A stretch of 64,000 nt of DNA, taken from contig JAVSGI010000005.1 in assembly GCA_032334235.1 (NCBI GenBank), forward strand, positions 186,001-250,000, written 5' to 3'. Each line of letters opens with the position of its first letter. Positions within the stretch are counted from its first letter, which is position 1. Of this stretch, positions 36,989 through 52,939 are shown piece by piece. The stretch is from Paracoccaceae bacterium Fryx2. Lineage in GTDB: Bacteria > Pseudomonadota > Alphaproteobacteria > Rhodobacterales > Rhodobacteraceae. The notes beneath the pieces were generated by a model. That model was not told where the DNA came from and made no database searches. It saw only the letters and a list, made by a program, of their open reading frames with translations. The position numbers were made by a program, and so were the translations under genes.

Positions 36989-37041
36989 CCATTGGACCGC
37001 AGTGTAGTTAACGAACAAGGGCCTGACGCGGAGATTGCAGC

Positions 37042-42019
<4,978 letters not shown>

Positions 42020-42072
42020 CAGGCTCTCCATCCCCTGCTTTCGCATTGGCCCATGGGGGTGATGAGCGCCCG

Positions 42073-42125
42073 GAAAACCTGCCGGTGGAAGGTTTCAGCG
42101 AAGAACGCCTGACCTGCGGTCAGGC
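42073..42125 (+). repeat. two-hairpin intergenic element, copy A
   Basis: Hairpin 1 pairs AAACCTGCC with GGAAGGTTT around a GGT loop (one mismatch). A 10-nt linker AGCGAAGAAC follows. Hairpin 2 pairs GCCTGACC with GGTCAGGC around TGC. The other copy at 54.35 kb has the same loop, linker length and layout with different stem sequences. It lies after recG, before the LexA box. Confidence 0.65.
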
Positions 42126-42172
42126 TGGGCGGCTGGCCCCCGGTTTTCCCGATGGCCCCATATGTTCGCGAT

Positions 42173-42187
42173 GTTCTTAAAAAGTTC
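42173..42187 (+). promoter_or_regulatory. LexA (SOS) box, GTTC-N7-GTTC
   Basis: GTTCTTAAAAAGTTC is an exact match to the direct-repeat LexA operator known from Rhodobacter and other alphaproteobacteria. It overlaps a possible promoter: TTTACA at 42188-42193, then AACAAT after 18 bp. It lies 57 bp before the ATG of a 40-residue membrane protein gene. DNA-damage control of that gene is the likely meaning. Confidence 0.7.
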
Positions 42188-42244
42188 TTTACACGACTCG
42201 CGGGAAATGAGAACAATACGGCAACACAAGCAAGGGAAAGTGCC

Positions 42245-42367
42245 ATGATCCGCGAAATCAAGACTGTCCTGACCCGTTCCCGCGCCACGCTGATCGAGGA
42301 TGCGCTGGGTGTGGCTTCGCTGTTTTCCCTTCTGATCGCCGGGCTCTACCTGCCCGCACTGGTCTGA
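42245..42367 (+). CDS. 40-residue single-span membrane protein, probably SOS-regulated
   Basis: A short protein with a basic N-terminus (MIREIKTVLTRSRATLIEDA) and one membrane helix (ALGVASLFSLLIAGLYL). AGGGA lies 7 nt before the ATG. A perfect LexA box lies upstream and an intrinsic terminator downstream, making a self-contained SOS transcription unit. The layout recalls Caulobacter SidA, a 29-residue SOS-induced inner-membrane inhibitor of division, although no sequence homology is claimed. Function is inferred; reality as a gene is well supported by its signals. Confidence 0.7.
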   Translation: MIREIKTVLTRSRATLIEDALGVASLFSLLIAGLYLPALV

Positions 42368-42481
42368 CCGTCACTGCCTGCGATCTGAATCCGGGCGCAC
42401 CCCTGTCCCCTGGGGTCTGCGTTTCCTGCCTGTCCGACGCCGGGGCTGTCCCGCCCCGCTGCCCAGATCAGACGCCACTTG

Positions 42482-42517
42482 CCGCCGCCGCCCCATCGGG
42501 CTGGCGGCGGTTTTTTT
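42482..42517 (+). terminator. intrinsic terminator
   Basis: CCGCCGCC plus GCCC pairs with GGGC plus GGCGGCGG across a CATC loop, with one bulged T, followed by seven Ts. It is placed to end the SOS small-protein transcript, 115 bp after its stop, and lies just before the stop of the leftward NifU-like gene. Confidence 0.85.
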
Positions 42518-42530
42518 GACGAGGCCGCGA

Positions 42531-42971
42531 TTACGCCCGCCCGGCCGCCGCCATCGCCTCGGCGGTGGCCTCAATCGCCAGCAGGATCGAGGCATGGCGG
42601 TTCTTGAACTCGCGCGCGGGCAGCAGCACGGCAAAACCGTCAAACGGCGCGGCGGGAACCGGCCCGCCTTCCTTCAGCATGGCGCGCAGCGCATCGCGCC
42701 CGGCCGTGATCTCGTCCAGCGTCAACCCCAGCACCGCCCGCCCCAGCACCGAAGCCGCCGCCTGGCCCAGCGCGCAGGCCTTCACATCCTGCGCAAACTC
42801 CGCCACCCGCCCATCCTGCACCGCCAGATCCACCGTCACGGTCGAGCCGCAAAGGGGCGAGCGGCGCCGGATGCTGGCCTGCGGAGCCACCAGCCGCCCG
42901 AGATGCGGAATGTCGGCCGCCAGTTCCAGAATGCGCCCGGAATAGAGGTTGATCAGGTCGGTATCGCTCAT
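42531..42971 (-). CDS. NifU/IscU-like iron-sulfur cluster scaffold protein
   Basis: A 146-residue protein with the IscU N-terminal fold: LCGSTVTVDL holds Cys41 and VKACALGQAAASVL holds Cys66. The third scaffold Cys (HCS in IscU, in the motif before the last helix) is replaced by KNRHASILL, with Ala at 127. Such two-Cys relatives may receive or traffic sulfur or clusters rather than build them. The ATG beginning MSDTDLINLYS is the family start. It is divergent from hisI. Confidence 0.82.
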   Translation of the reverse strand: MSDTDLINLYSGRILELAADIPHLGRLVAPQASIRRRSPLCGSTVTVDLAVQDGRVAEFAQDVKACALGQAAASVLGRAVLGLTLDEITAGRDALRAMLKEGGPVPAAPFDGFAVLLPAREFKNRHASILLAIEATAEAMAAAGRA

Positions 42972-43059
42972 GCGGCCCTCTGGCTTGCGTGCGGGCCTTT
43001 CCTCGGGCCGCCCGACCCCATAGATAGACCCGCAAACGCCCCTTGCAAAGGAGAACACC

Positions 43060-43419
43060 GTGGCTTTCGACCCCGCCTCGCTCAGCTACGACACCCGTGG
43101 CCTGATCCCCGCCATCGCTCAGGATCATGTGACGGGCGAGGTGCTGATGCTGGCCTGGATGAACGCCGAATCGGTGGTGCAGACACTTGCCACCGGGCGC
43201 GTCACCTACTGGTCGCGGTCGCGCGCGGCGTTCTGGGTCAAGGGCGAAACCTCGGGCCATGTGCAGCGACTGGTCGAGATGCGCATCGATTGCGACCGCG
43301 ACTGCCTGCTGGTGCTGGTGGACCAGACCGGCCCGGCCTGCCACACAAACCGCCGGTCGTGCTTTTTCACCGCGGTGCGGGACGGCGCGGAAACGGTGAT
43401 CCTGCCGCCGATGCGGTGA
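43060..43419 (+). CDS. hisI: phosphoribosyl-AMP cyclohydrolase HisI
   Basis: A 119-residue enzyme of histidine synthesis, opening the adenine ring of phosphoribosyl-AMP. [30 protein letters not shown] and the metal-binding [11 protein letters not shown] and CHTNRRSCF segments carry the conserved Asp and Cys ligands. It is HisI only, with no fused HisE domain. The start is GTG with AAGGAGA upstream. No other his genes are adjacent. Confidence 0.95.
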   Translation: MAFDPASLSYDTRGLIPAIAQDHVTGEVLMLAWMNAESVVQTLATGRVTYWSRSRAAFWVKGETSGHVQRLVEMRIDCDRDCLLVLVDQTGPACHTNRRSCFFTAVRDGAETVILPPMR

Positions 43420-43422
43420 GCC

Positions 43423-43466
43423 AAAAGTTTTCCGAAAACTTTTGCAAAATCCTTCAAAGGATTTTG
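43423..43466. terminator. tandem hairpins between convergent hisI and gluQRS
   Basis: Two perfect hairpins lie back to back: AAAAGTTTT-CCG-AAAACTTTT (43423-43443) and CAAAATCCTT-CA-AAGGATTTTG (43445-43466). They start 4 bp after the hisI stop and end 7 bp before the gluQRS stop. Their AT-rich arms are symmetrical, so they can terminate transcription from both sides. Confidence 0.75.
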
Positions 43467-43473
43467 GACAGCA

Positions 43474-44331
43474 CTAAAGACCGACCATTCGCCGCACATC
43501 CGCCACAGTGGCCCCTTCGGCACGGTACTTCGCCAGTGCCCGTGCGTCATCGCGCTTGGCCAGCCGCCTGCCTGCGGCATCGCGGATCAGGCGGTGGTGA
43601 TGATAGTCGGGGGTTGGCAGGCCCAGCAGACGTTGCAGCAGCACATGGATAGGGGTCGCTTCGGCCAGATCCTCGCCCCGGACGACATCGCTGATGCCCT
43701 GCGCCGCATCATCGACCACCACCGCCAGATGGTAGGACGTGCCCAGATCGCGGCGGGCCAGCACCACATCCCCGACCCGGGTCTGCATGTCGCGGGACTC
43801 CGCCGTGCAGATTGCAGGCGCCGCACCTCCGGTCTCGCGGTAGCCGACGGGCCCGATCACCGCCATCGCCTTGCCCATGTCCAGCCGGATGGCATCTTCG
43901 GGCCGGGCCTCGCTCATCGGGCGGCTGCGGCAGGTGCCGGGATACACCGGCCCGTCCGGCCCCGTCGGCACGTCCCCTTCCTGTGGGGCCGAGAATGCGG
44001 CCCGGATGTCGGCGCGGCGGCAGCGGCAGGGGAAGGTCAGGCCCATGGCCGCCAGCCGGTCCAACGCCCGCGCATAGGACGCCATGTCGCCCGACTGGCG
44101 CAACACCGGCTCGGGCCATGTCAATCCCAGCCAGTGCAGGTCGTCAAAGATCCTCGTTTCCCATTCGGGGCGGCAGCGGGCAAGGTCGATATCCTCGATC
44201 CGCAGCAGGAAGGTGCCGCCCGCCGCCCGCGCCATGTCATGGGCCAGCAGCGCCGAAAAGGCATGGCCAAGATGCAGCGGCCCGGTGGGAGAGGGCGCGA
44301 AGCGCGTTCTCAATTCTGCCCTGCAACCCAT
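43474..44331 (-). CDS. gluQRS: glutamyl-Q tRNA(Asp) synthetase
   Basis: A 285-residue truncated glutamyl-tRNA synthetase lacking the anticodon-binding domain; it glutamylates queuosine 34 of tRNA-Asp. [19 protein letters not shown] holds the HIGH-type motif, CRCRR and YPGTCR the zinc-type Cys residues, and RLAKRDDA the KMSKS equivalent. The start lies 22 bp inside the 3' end of trmFO, so the two genes overlap and are cotranscribed. Confidence 0.93.
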   Translation of the reverse strand: MGCRAELRTRFAPSPTGPLHLGHAFSALLAHDMARAAGGTFLLRIEDIDLARCRPEWETRIFDDLHWLGLTWPEPVLRQSGDMASYARALDRLAAMGLTFPCRCRRADIRAAFSAPQEGDVPTGPDGPVYPGTCRSRPMSEARPEDAIRLDMGKAMAVIGPVGYRETGGAAPAICTAESRDMQTRVGDVVLARRDLGTSYHLAVVVDDAAQGISDVVRGEDLAEATPIHVLLQRLLGLPTPDYHHHRLIRDAAGRRLAKRDDARALAKYRAEGATVADVRRMVGL

Positions 44332-45647
44332 GCGGCAAAGGCTTCTTTCGCCCGGTCGGTATAGGCCTTGTAGCGGTCCTTGCGACCCTTTCTCCCACCC
44401 TTCGCCTCGATGGGCGGGAAGAGGCCGAAGTTCACGTTCATCGGCTGGAAGGTCTTCGCCTCTGCCCCGCCGGTGATGTGGGTGACCAGCGCCCCCATTG
44501 CCGTTTCGGGCGGCGGCGGCGGCACCTCGCGGCCCTGCAATTCGGATGCCGCCATGCGCCCCGCCAACAGACCCATCGCGGCGGATTCGACATAGCCTTC
44601 TACGCCAGTCACCTGCCCGGCGAAGCGGATATTGGGCCGCGAGCGCAGGCGCATCTGTGCATCAAGCAGCGTCGGGGAGTTGAGGAAGGTGTTGCGGTGA
44701 ATGCCGCCCAGCCGTGCGAACGACGCCTCCTGCAGCCCGGGAATCATTTTGAAAACAGCGGTTTGCGCGCCATATTTCATCTTGGTCTGAAAGCCCACGA
44801 TATTGTAGAGCGTGCCCAGTTTGTTGTCGCGGCGCAGTTGCACCACGGCATAGGGCTTCATCGGGTTGTGCGGGTTGGTCAGCCCCACCGGCTTCATCGG
44901 GCCGAAGCGCAGGGTTTCGCGGCCGCGCTCGGCCATCACCTCGATCGGCAGGCAGCCGTCGAAGTAACCTGCGGTTTCGCCCTCGTGGAATTCGGTCTTT
45001 TCGGCTGCCAGCAGGGCATCGATGAACGCCTCATACTCGGCCTTGGTCATCGGGCAGTTCATGTAGGCGGTCTGTTCCTCGACTGTTTCGCCCTTGTCGT
45101 AGCGCGACTGCATCCAGGCCACCGACATGTCGACCGTTTCGGCATAGACGATCGGTGCTATGGCATCGAAGAAGGCCAGCGCCGCCGCCCCGGTTTCGGC
45201 GCGGATGCTCTCGGCCAGCGCGGTCGAGGTCAGCGGCCCGGTCGCGATGATCCAGTGACCGTCTGAAGGAAGCTCTGTAACTTCTTGTTCGGTAACGGAA
45301 ATCAGCGGATGCGCCAGCAGCCGTTCGGTGACGGCGGCGGCGAAGGGGTCGCGGTCCACCGCCAGCGCGCCGCCCGCAGGCAAGCGATGCGCTTCTGCCA
45401 TCGCCATGATCAACCCGCCCGCCGCGCGCATTTCCCAATGCAGCAAGCCCACGGCGTTGCGTTCGTCATCGTCCGAGCGGAACGAGTTGGAACAGACCAT
45501 TTCGGCCAGATTCCCCGTGCGGTGCGCGAAGGTGCCGACCTTGGGGCGCATCTCGTGGATCACCACGCGCACGCCCTGCTCTGCCGCCTGCCAGGCGGCC
45601 TCCGATCCGGCCATGCCGCCGCCGACGATGTGCAATGTCTCTGTCAT
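44310..45647 (-). CDS. trmFO: methylenetetrahydrofolate-tRNA (uracil-54) methyltransferase TrmFO
   Basis: A 445-residue flavoprotein that makes ribothymidine 54 in tRNA using folate. [19 protein letters not shown] is the FAD-binding loop. [20 protein letters not shown] and [14 protein letters not shown] are family blocks containing the catalytic Cys residues. The start [11 protein letters not shown] is the family norm; an ATG 10 codons upstream would overlap the previous gene. It replaces SAM-dependent TrmA in this group. Confidence 0.95.
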   Translation of the reverse strand: MTETLHIVGGGMAGSEAAWQAAEQGVRVVIHEMRPKVGTFAHRTGNLAEMVCSNSFRSDDDERNAVGLLHWEMRAAGGLIMAMAEAHRLPAGGALAVDRDPFAAAVTERLLAHPLISVTEQEVTELPSDGHWIIATGPLTSTALAESIRAETGAAALAFFDAIAPIVYAETVDMSVAWMQSRYDKGETVEEQTAYMNCPMTKAEYEAFIDALLAAEKTEFHEGETAGYFDGCLPIEVMAERGRETLRFGPMKPVGLTNPHNPMKPYAVVQLRRDNKLGTLYNIVGFQTKMKYGAQTAVFKMIPGLQEASFARLGGIHRNTFLNSPTLLDAQMRLRSRPNIRFAGQVTGVEGYVESAAMGLLAGRMAASELQGREVPPPPPETAMGALVTHITGGAEAKTFQPMNVNFGLFPPIEAKGGRKGRKDRYKAYTDRAKEAFAAWVAGQN

Positions 45648-45669
45648 GGCTTTCGGTCTATCCCGCCCG

Positions 45670-45983
45670 TCAGGCATTGAAAAGGGCGGCGCGCTGTGCG
45701 GCTACGAAGGCCGACGGGTCCGGCCCCGGATCGCGGCCCAGACGCGCGGCGGCGGCGAAGAACCCCGGCGCGGGCAACCCGCCCGCCAGCCGTCCCGCGC
45801 AAAGCGCCGCCCGGAAGGGCCGCCCCGCCAAGGCATCCTCGGCCATCGTGGCCTCCAGCGCCGCCGTCAGCCGGGCAATGCTGCCCGGCCCGGGGATTGC
45901 CAGCGCGCGGGCCAGCGCGCCGTAGGTCATCGTCTGCCGCCGCGCCGCCAGATCGGCCAGCGCCGCGTCAAGCCCCGGCAGGC

Positions 45984-45987
<4 letters not shown>
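45670..45987 (-). CDS. conserved hypothetical protein, possible winged-helix-like
   Basis: A 105-residue soluble protein. [28 protein letters not shown] resembles a small helix-turn-helix of the kind seen in alkyltransferase-like DNA-binding domains, and a downstream segment, [18 protein letters not shown], has a similar flavour, but the reactive PCHR motif is absent. The GTG start overlaps the gyrA stop, and its own stop lies 22 bp before the trmFO start. It is coexpressed with gyrA and trmFO. Function is unknown. Confidence 0.7.
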
Positions 45988-48707
<2,720 letters not shown>

Positions 48708-48897
48708 TTGCGCCGCTCTTTCCAGTCAGGGGTCGAGATATTGTTGACGCGACTATAGACCATCGCGGATATGGGGTGCAATGCCAGAGGGCATCGCCAT
48801 TCGGCAGCCATCGGGGCGGAGTGACAACACTTTGTTTTTATTGAAAATAAAACCGGATGTGGCAGCATGGGGGAATCAGCATTCAGGAGGCGGACAT

Positions 48898-49167
48898 ATG
48901 CGGGGAAGCGAAACCGAAAAGATGCTCAAGGGCTACGGGTTGACCACGGCCGAATTCTTCTACCGGATGCCGGATTACCGCAATGTTCTCAACAGCTTCA
49001 TCTGGCAGGACTACGATCTTGCCCCCGACTACCCCGAACTGTTCAGGTTCATCGAGTTCTGGCAGGGCCAGATCGAGGGGCCGCTGCATTCGGTGCGCTT
49101 CACCCACCGCAAGCTGATCGCCCCGGGCGAATGGCGCAACGTGGTGGGCGAGTTCCGCGTCCACTGA
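48898..49167 (+). CDS. usg: Usg family protein
   Basis: An 89-residue protein of the alphaproteobacterial Usg family, with LKGYGLTTAEFFYRMPDY, the WQDYDLAPDYPEL block and the closing PGEWRNVVGEFRVH. The function is not known. AGGAGG lies 7 nt before the chosen ATG, so an upstream extension of 39 codons is rejected. An AT-rich dyad (TTTTAT-N5-ATAAAA at 48836-48852) lies upstream, in the gyrA-usg divergent gap, and may be part of a promoter. Confidence 0.87.
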   Translation: MRGSETEKMLKGYGLTTAEFFYRMPDYRNVLNSFIWQDYDLAPDYPELFRFIEFWQGQIEGPLHSVRFTHRKLIAPGEWRNVVGEFRVH

Positions 49168-49171
49168 TTTC

Positions 49172-49215
49172 ATCTTGGCCCAAATATCCTGGGGGTCCGG
49201 GGGTGAAACCCCCGG
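49172..49215 (-). repeat. dispersed intergenic repeat copy
   Basis: On the minus strand: AGGATATTTGGGCCAAGATG, with a CCGGGGGT-GAA-ACCCCCGG hairpin at 49197-49215. It starts 5 bp after the usg stop and lies before the convergent arginase gene, where it may serve as a terminator or mRNA end structure. Confidence 0.6.
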
Positions 49216-49294
49216 CCTTGCCGCGGTCGCGCCCGCAGGTGGCGATACTTCATCCACTGCATGAACACCGTCGCCCAACAGTCTGATATAACAG

Positions 49295-50221
49295 CTAGAC
49301 AAATCCCCGCGTCGGCCGGTCGAACACCTTGCGGCCCATCAGCGATGCCACCAGATCGACCATCAGCCGCGCCGTCCGCCCGCGGTCGTCGAGAAAGGGA
49401 TTAAGCTCCACCAGGTCGAGCGAGGTCACCAGACCGCTTTCCTGCAGCAGTTCCATCACCAGATGCGCCTCGCGGAAGGTGGTGCCGCCCGGCACGGTGG
49501 TGCCGACCGCCGGGGCAATCGACGGGTCGAGGAAATCGACATCCAGCGAAACGTGCAGCATCCCTTCCGCGGCCCGCACCCGGTCGAGGAACGCGCGCAG
49601 CGGGGCCACGATGCCGTGTTCGTCCAGCACGCGCATGTCGTTGATCGCAATGTCATGGCGCAGCAGCGCGGCATGTTCGGCCGCATCGACCGAGCGGATG
49701 CCGAACAGGCAGATGTGCTGCGCCGGAACCGGGCGCGGGAAGGGCGGGAAGGCGTCGAACCCCGACCGGCCCGCGATATAGGCGACCGGGGTGCCGTGCA
49801 GGTTGCCGCTGGCGGTGGTCTCGGGCGTGTGGAAATCGGAATGCGCGTCAAGCCACAGCAGGAAAAGCGGCCGATCCACGCGCGCCGCCTGCGCGGCAGC
49901 CCCCGCCACCGAGCCCAACGCCAGCGAATGGTCGCCGCCGAGGATCACCGGAAAGCCCCCCGCCGACAGCGCGTCATCGGTCCGGTCGGCCAGGGCCACC
50001 GTCCAGGCCACGGTTTCGGCCAGCGCGTGCACCGCCGGGTTGGCGCAGGCGACCTCGGGCAGGGCGCCCGGCACCACGTCGCCCCAGTCTTCGACCGGAT
50101 GCCCCAGATCGCGGATCGCCTGCGCGATGCCCGCCACCCGAAAGGCCGCGGGGCCCATCAGGCAGCCCGGGCGGCGCTGGCCGGAATCGATCGGCGCACC
50201 GATCAGGATGGTCTTGGGCAT
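49295..50221 (-). CDS. arginase/ureohydrolase
   Basis: A 308-residue ureohydrolase. GGDHSLALG, WLDAHSDFH and SLDVDFLDPS carry the His and Asp ligands of the di-manganese centre. The N-terminal PIDSGQRRPGCLMGP and the DLVELNPFLDDRGRTA segment match arginases more than agmatinases. It converts arginine to ornithine and urea. The ATG has GAGGAGA 6 nt upstream; a longer upstream frame is not coding. It is divergent from ccmF. Confidence 0.9.
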   Translation of the reverse strand: MPKTILIGAPIDSGQRRPGCLMGPAAFRVAGIAQAIRDLGHPVEDWGDVVPGALPEVACANPAVHALAETVAWTVALADRTDDALSAGGFPVILGGDHSLALGSVAGAAAQAARVDRPLFLLWLDAHSDFHTPETTASGNLHGTPVAYIAGRSGFDAFPPFPRPVPAQHICLFGIRSVDAAEHAALLRHDIAINDMRVLDEHGIVAPLRAFLDRVRAAEGMLHVSLDVDFLDPSIAPAVGTTVPGGTTFREAHLVMELLQESGLVTSLDLVELNPFLDDRGRTARLMVDLVASLMGRKVFDRPTRGFV

Positions 50222-50435
50222 ACGGGGTCTCCTCGGGTGCAGATCGGGTGCGGACGGGCATCGCCGCATCGCGCCTGCCCGAGGTCGCAGTTGTGCAGGG
50301 CTTCGTGCCTGACCGCAACCGCCTGCTCTGCCGTGCCACCTGTTCACGGCCGCGCGACCACGGCACGCAATACCATTGGCCGCGGCGGGCTTTGCGCTTA
50401 AGGTGACCGCAACGTGAAGTTTGCAGGATGCCCCC

Positions 50436-52409
50436 ATGATCGTCGAGCTTGGACATTTCGCGCTGGTGCTGGCCTTTGCCGTGGCTCTGGTGCAGGCCAC
50501 CGTGCCACTGATCGGGGCGCAGAAGCGGTGGGCGGGCTGGATCGCGGTGGCCGAACCGGCCGCGACGACGCAGTTCCTGCTGGTGTGCTTTTCCTTCGCC
50601 GCACTGACCTATGCCTTTGTCACATCGGACTTTTCGGTGCAGCTGGTGGTGCTGAATTCGCACACGCTGAAGCCCATGCTCTACAAGGTGTCGGGCGTCT
50701 GGGGCAACCATGAGGGCTCGCTGCTGCTCTGGGTGCTGATCCTGGCACTTTTCGGGGCCTGTGCCGCCTGGTTCGGCAACAACCTGCCGCCGACGCTGCG
50801 TGCGCGCGTGCTGGCGGTGCAGGGCATGATCGGGGTGGCGTTCATCGCCTTCACGCTGTTCACCTCGAACCCGTTCCTGCGCATCGCCCAGCCGCCGTTC
50901 GACGGCAATGACCTGAACCCGCTGCTGCAGGACCCCGGGCTCGCCTTCCACCCGCCGTTCCTCTACCTCGGCTACGTCGGCCTCAGCATGTCGTTCAGCT
51001 TCGCCGTTGCGGCGCTGATCGAGGGCCGGGTCGATGCCGCCTGGGGCCGCTGGGTGCGGCCCTGGACGCTGGCCGCCTGGATCTTTCTGACCATCGGCAT
51101 CGCGATGGGGTCATGGTGGGCCTATTACGAGCTTGGCTGGGGCGGCTTCTGGTTCTGGGATCCGGTCGAGAACGCGTCCTTCATGCCCTGGCTGATCGCC
51201 GCCGCCCTGCTGCATTCCGCCATCGTGGTGGAAAAGCGCGAATCGATGAAAAGCTGGACGATCCTGCTGGCGATCCTCGCCTTCGGCTTTTCGCTGATCG
51301 GCACCTTCATCGTCCGCTCGGGCGTGATCACATCGGTCCATGCCTTTGCCAACGACCCGGAACGCGGCGTGTTCATCCTGCTGATCCTCGCGGTGTTCAT
51401 GGGCGGCGCGCTGACACTGTTCGCTGCAAGGGCGGGGGCGATGGAGGCGAAGGGCGTGTTTTCGATGGTCAGCCGCGAATCGGCGCTGGTGGCCAACAAC
51501 CTGCTGCTGGCTGTGTCGTGCTTCGTGGTGTTCATCGGCACGATCTGGCCGCTGATCGCGGAACTGCTGTGGGACCGCAAGCTGTCGGTCGGCGCGCCGT
51601 TCTTCGATGCGGCCTTCTCGCCCTTCATGGTGGCGCTGGCGATGCTGATGCCGCTGGGCGCGTTGCTGCCGTGGAAGCGCGCAAGCCTCTGGCGCGGGAT
51701 GCAGCCGCTCTGGCCTGTGCTGGTGCTGTCGCTGGCGCTGGGGGCGCTGGTCTGGGCGATGCAGACCGGGCGTTCGGCGCTGGGGCCTGTGGGGGTGATC
51801 CTGGGCGTCTGGGTGGTGCTGGGGGCCATGACCGACCTCTGGCTGCGCACCGGGCGCGGGGCCTTCGCGGGCCGTCTGGCGCGCCTGACCCGTCTGCCGC
51901 GGGCCGACTGGGGCAAGGCCACCGCGCATTCCGGCATGGGCATCACCATCTTTGCCGTGGCCGCAATGAACGCCTGGGCGTCCGAGGATATCCGCGTGGT
52001 GCAGGTTGGCGAAACCTATGCGATGCAGGGCTACGACATCACGCTGGCCGAGGTGAACCAGATCGAGGGGCCGAACTTCGTCTCGACCACCGCCACGATG
52101 CAGGTGACGCGCAATGGCCGCGACGTGGCAACGCTGCATCCCGAAAAGCGCGTCTATCCGGTGCAGGGCATGCCCACCACCGAGGCCGCGATCGACTATG
52201 GCTTCCTGCGCGACATCTATCTGGTGATCGGCGATCCGCAGGACAATGGCGGCTGGGCGGTGCGCAGCTACATCAAGCCCTTCGCCAACTGGCTGTGGGC
52301 CGGGGCGCTGATCATGTCGCTTGGCGGCCTTCTCAGCCTGACGGACCGGCGCTACCGCATCGCGGCGGGTGCGCGCAAACCGGCCGCCAGTGCCGTCGCG
52401 GCGGAGTAG
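50436..52409 (+). CDS. ccmF: cytochrome c-type biogenesis protein CcmF
   Basis: A 657-residue inner-membrane protein with about 15 membrane segments. WGGFWFWDPVENASFMPW is the WWD haem-handling motif, and conserved His residues flank it. With CcmH it ligates haem to apocytochrome c in the periplasm. The ATG starting MIVELGHF follows AGGA by 7 nt. ccmH follows after 4 bp; no other ccm genes are in the window. Confidence 0.95.
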   Translation: MIVELGHFALVLAFAVALVQATVPLIGAQKRWAGWIAVAEPAATTQFLLVCFSFAALTYAFVTSDFSVQLVVLNSHTLKPMLYKVSGVWGNHEGSLLLWVLILALFGACAAWFGNNLPPTLRARVLAVQGMIGVAFIAFTLFTSNPFLRIAQPPFDGNDLNPLLQDPGLAFHPPFLYLGYVGLSMSFSFAVAALIEGRVDAAWGRWVRPWTLAAWIFLTIGIAMGSWWAYYELGWGGFWFWDPVENASFMPWLIAAALLHSAIVVEKRESMKSWTILLAILAFGFSLIGTFIVRSGVITSVHAFANDPERGVFILLILAVFMGGALTLFAARAGAMEAKGVFSMVSRESALVANNLLLAVSCFVVFIGTIWPLIAELLWDRKLSVGAPFFDAAFSPFMVALAMLMPLGALLPWKRASLWRGMQPLWPVLVLSLALGALVWAMQTGRSALGPVGVILGVWVVLGAMTDLWLRTGRGAFAGRLARLTRLPRADWGKATAHSGMGITIFAVAAMNAWASEDIRVVQVGETYAMQGYDITLAEVNQIEGPNFVSTTATMQVTRNGRDVATLHPEKRVYPVQGMPTTEAAIDYGFLRDIYLVIGDPQDNGGWAVRSYIKPFANWLWAGALIMSLGGLLSLTDRRYRIAAGARKPAASAVAAE

Positions 52410-52413
52410 GGCG

Positions 52414-52875
52414 ATGCGCAGACTTCCCGCGCTGATTCTGGCCCTGATGCTGTCGGCCAGCCCCGCGCTTGCGGTGCAGCCCGACGAAATTCTGGCCGAC
52501 CCCGCGCTGGAGGCCCGCGCCCGCAGCCTGTCGCAGGGGCTGCGCTGCCTCGTGTGCCGCAACGAGAACATCGACGACAGCAACGCCGAACTGGCCCGCG
52601 ACCTGCGTCTGCTGGTGCGCGAGCGGCTGGTCTCGGGCGACAGCGATGCCGAGGCGATGGACTTCATCGTTGCGCGCTACGGCGAATACGTGCTGCTGAA
52701 CCCGACGACCACCGGCAGCAACCTGCTGCTGTGGGTCGCGGGGCCCGCGATGCTGCTGGGGGGCCTGGGCATCGCCGCCCTTTACCTGCGGCGGCGCGGC
52801 AAGGCGGGCGAGGCCGCTGCCCCGGCCCTGACCGCCGCCGAACAGGCCCGCCTCGCGGAAATCATGAAAGAGTGA
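52414..52875 (+). CDS. ccmH: cytochrome c-type biogenesis protein CcmH (CcmL)
   Basis: A 153-residue thiol-redox protein with a signal peptide (about 1-20), the conserved LRCLVCRNENIDDSNA motif carrying the CxxC pair that reduces apocytochrome c, and a membrane anchor (about 105-128) followed by a short charged tail. It is the short form without TPR repeats, so a separate CcmI is expected elsewhere. It starts 4 bp after ccmF. Confidence 0.94.
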   Translation: MRRLPALILALMLSASPALAVQPDEILADPALEARARSLSQGLRCLVCRNENIDDSNAELARDLRLLVRERLVSGDSDAEAMDFIVARYGEYVLLNPTTTGSNLLLWVAGPAMLLGGLGIAALYLRRRGKAGEAAAPALTAAEQARLAEIMKE

Positions 52876-52939
52876 CGCGCCGTTCCGCTTTCGCGGCGCG
52901 CTGCCCCGGCTATGCTGGGGCAAATCCGCAGGGGCAGCC

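Noticed and set aside
48836-48852. AT-rich dyad before usg as an iron-responsive operator
   Set aside because: It is short and imperfect and does not match Fur, Irr or RirA consensus sites well enough; kept only as part of a possible promoter.
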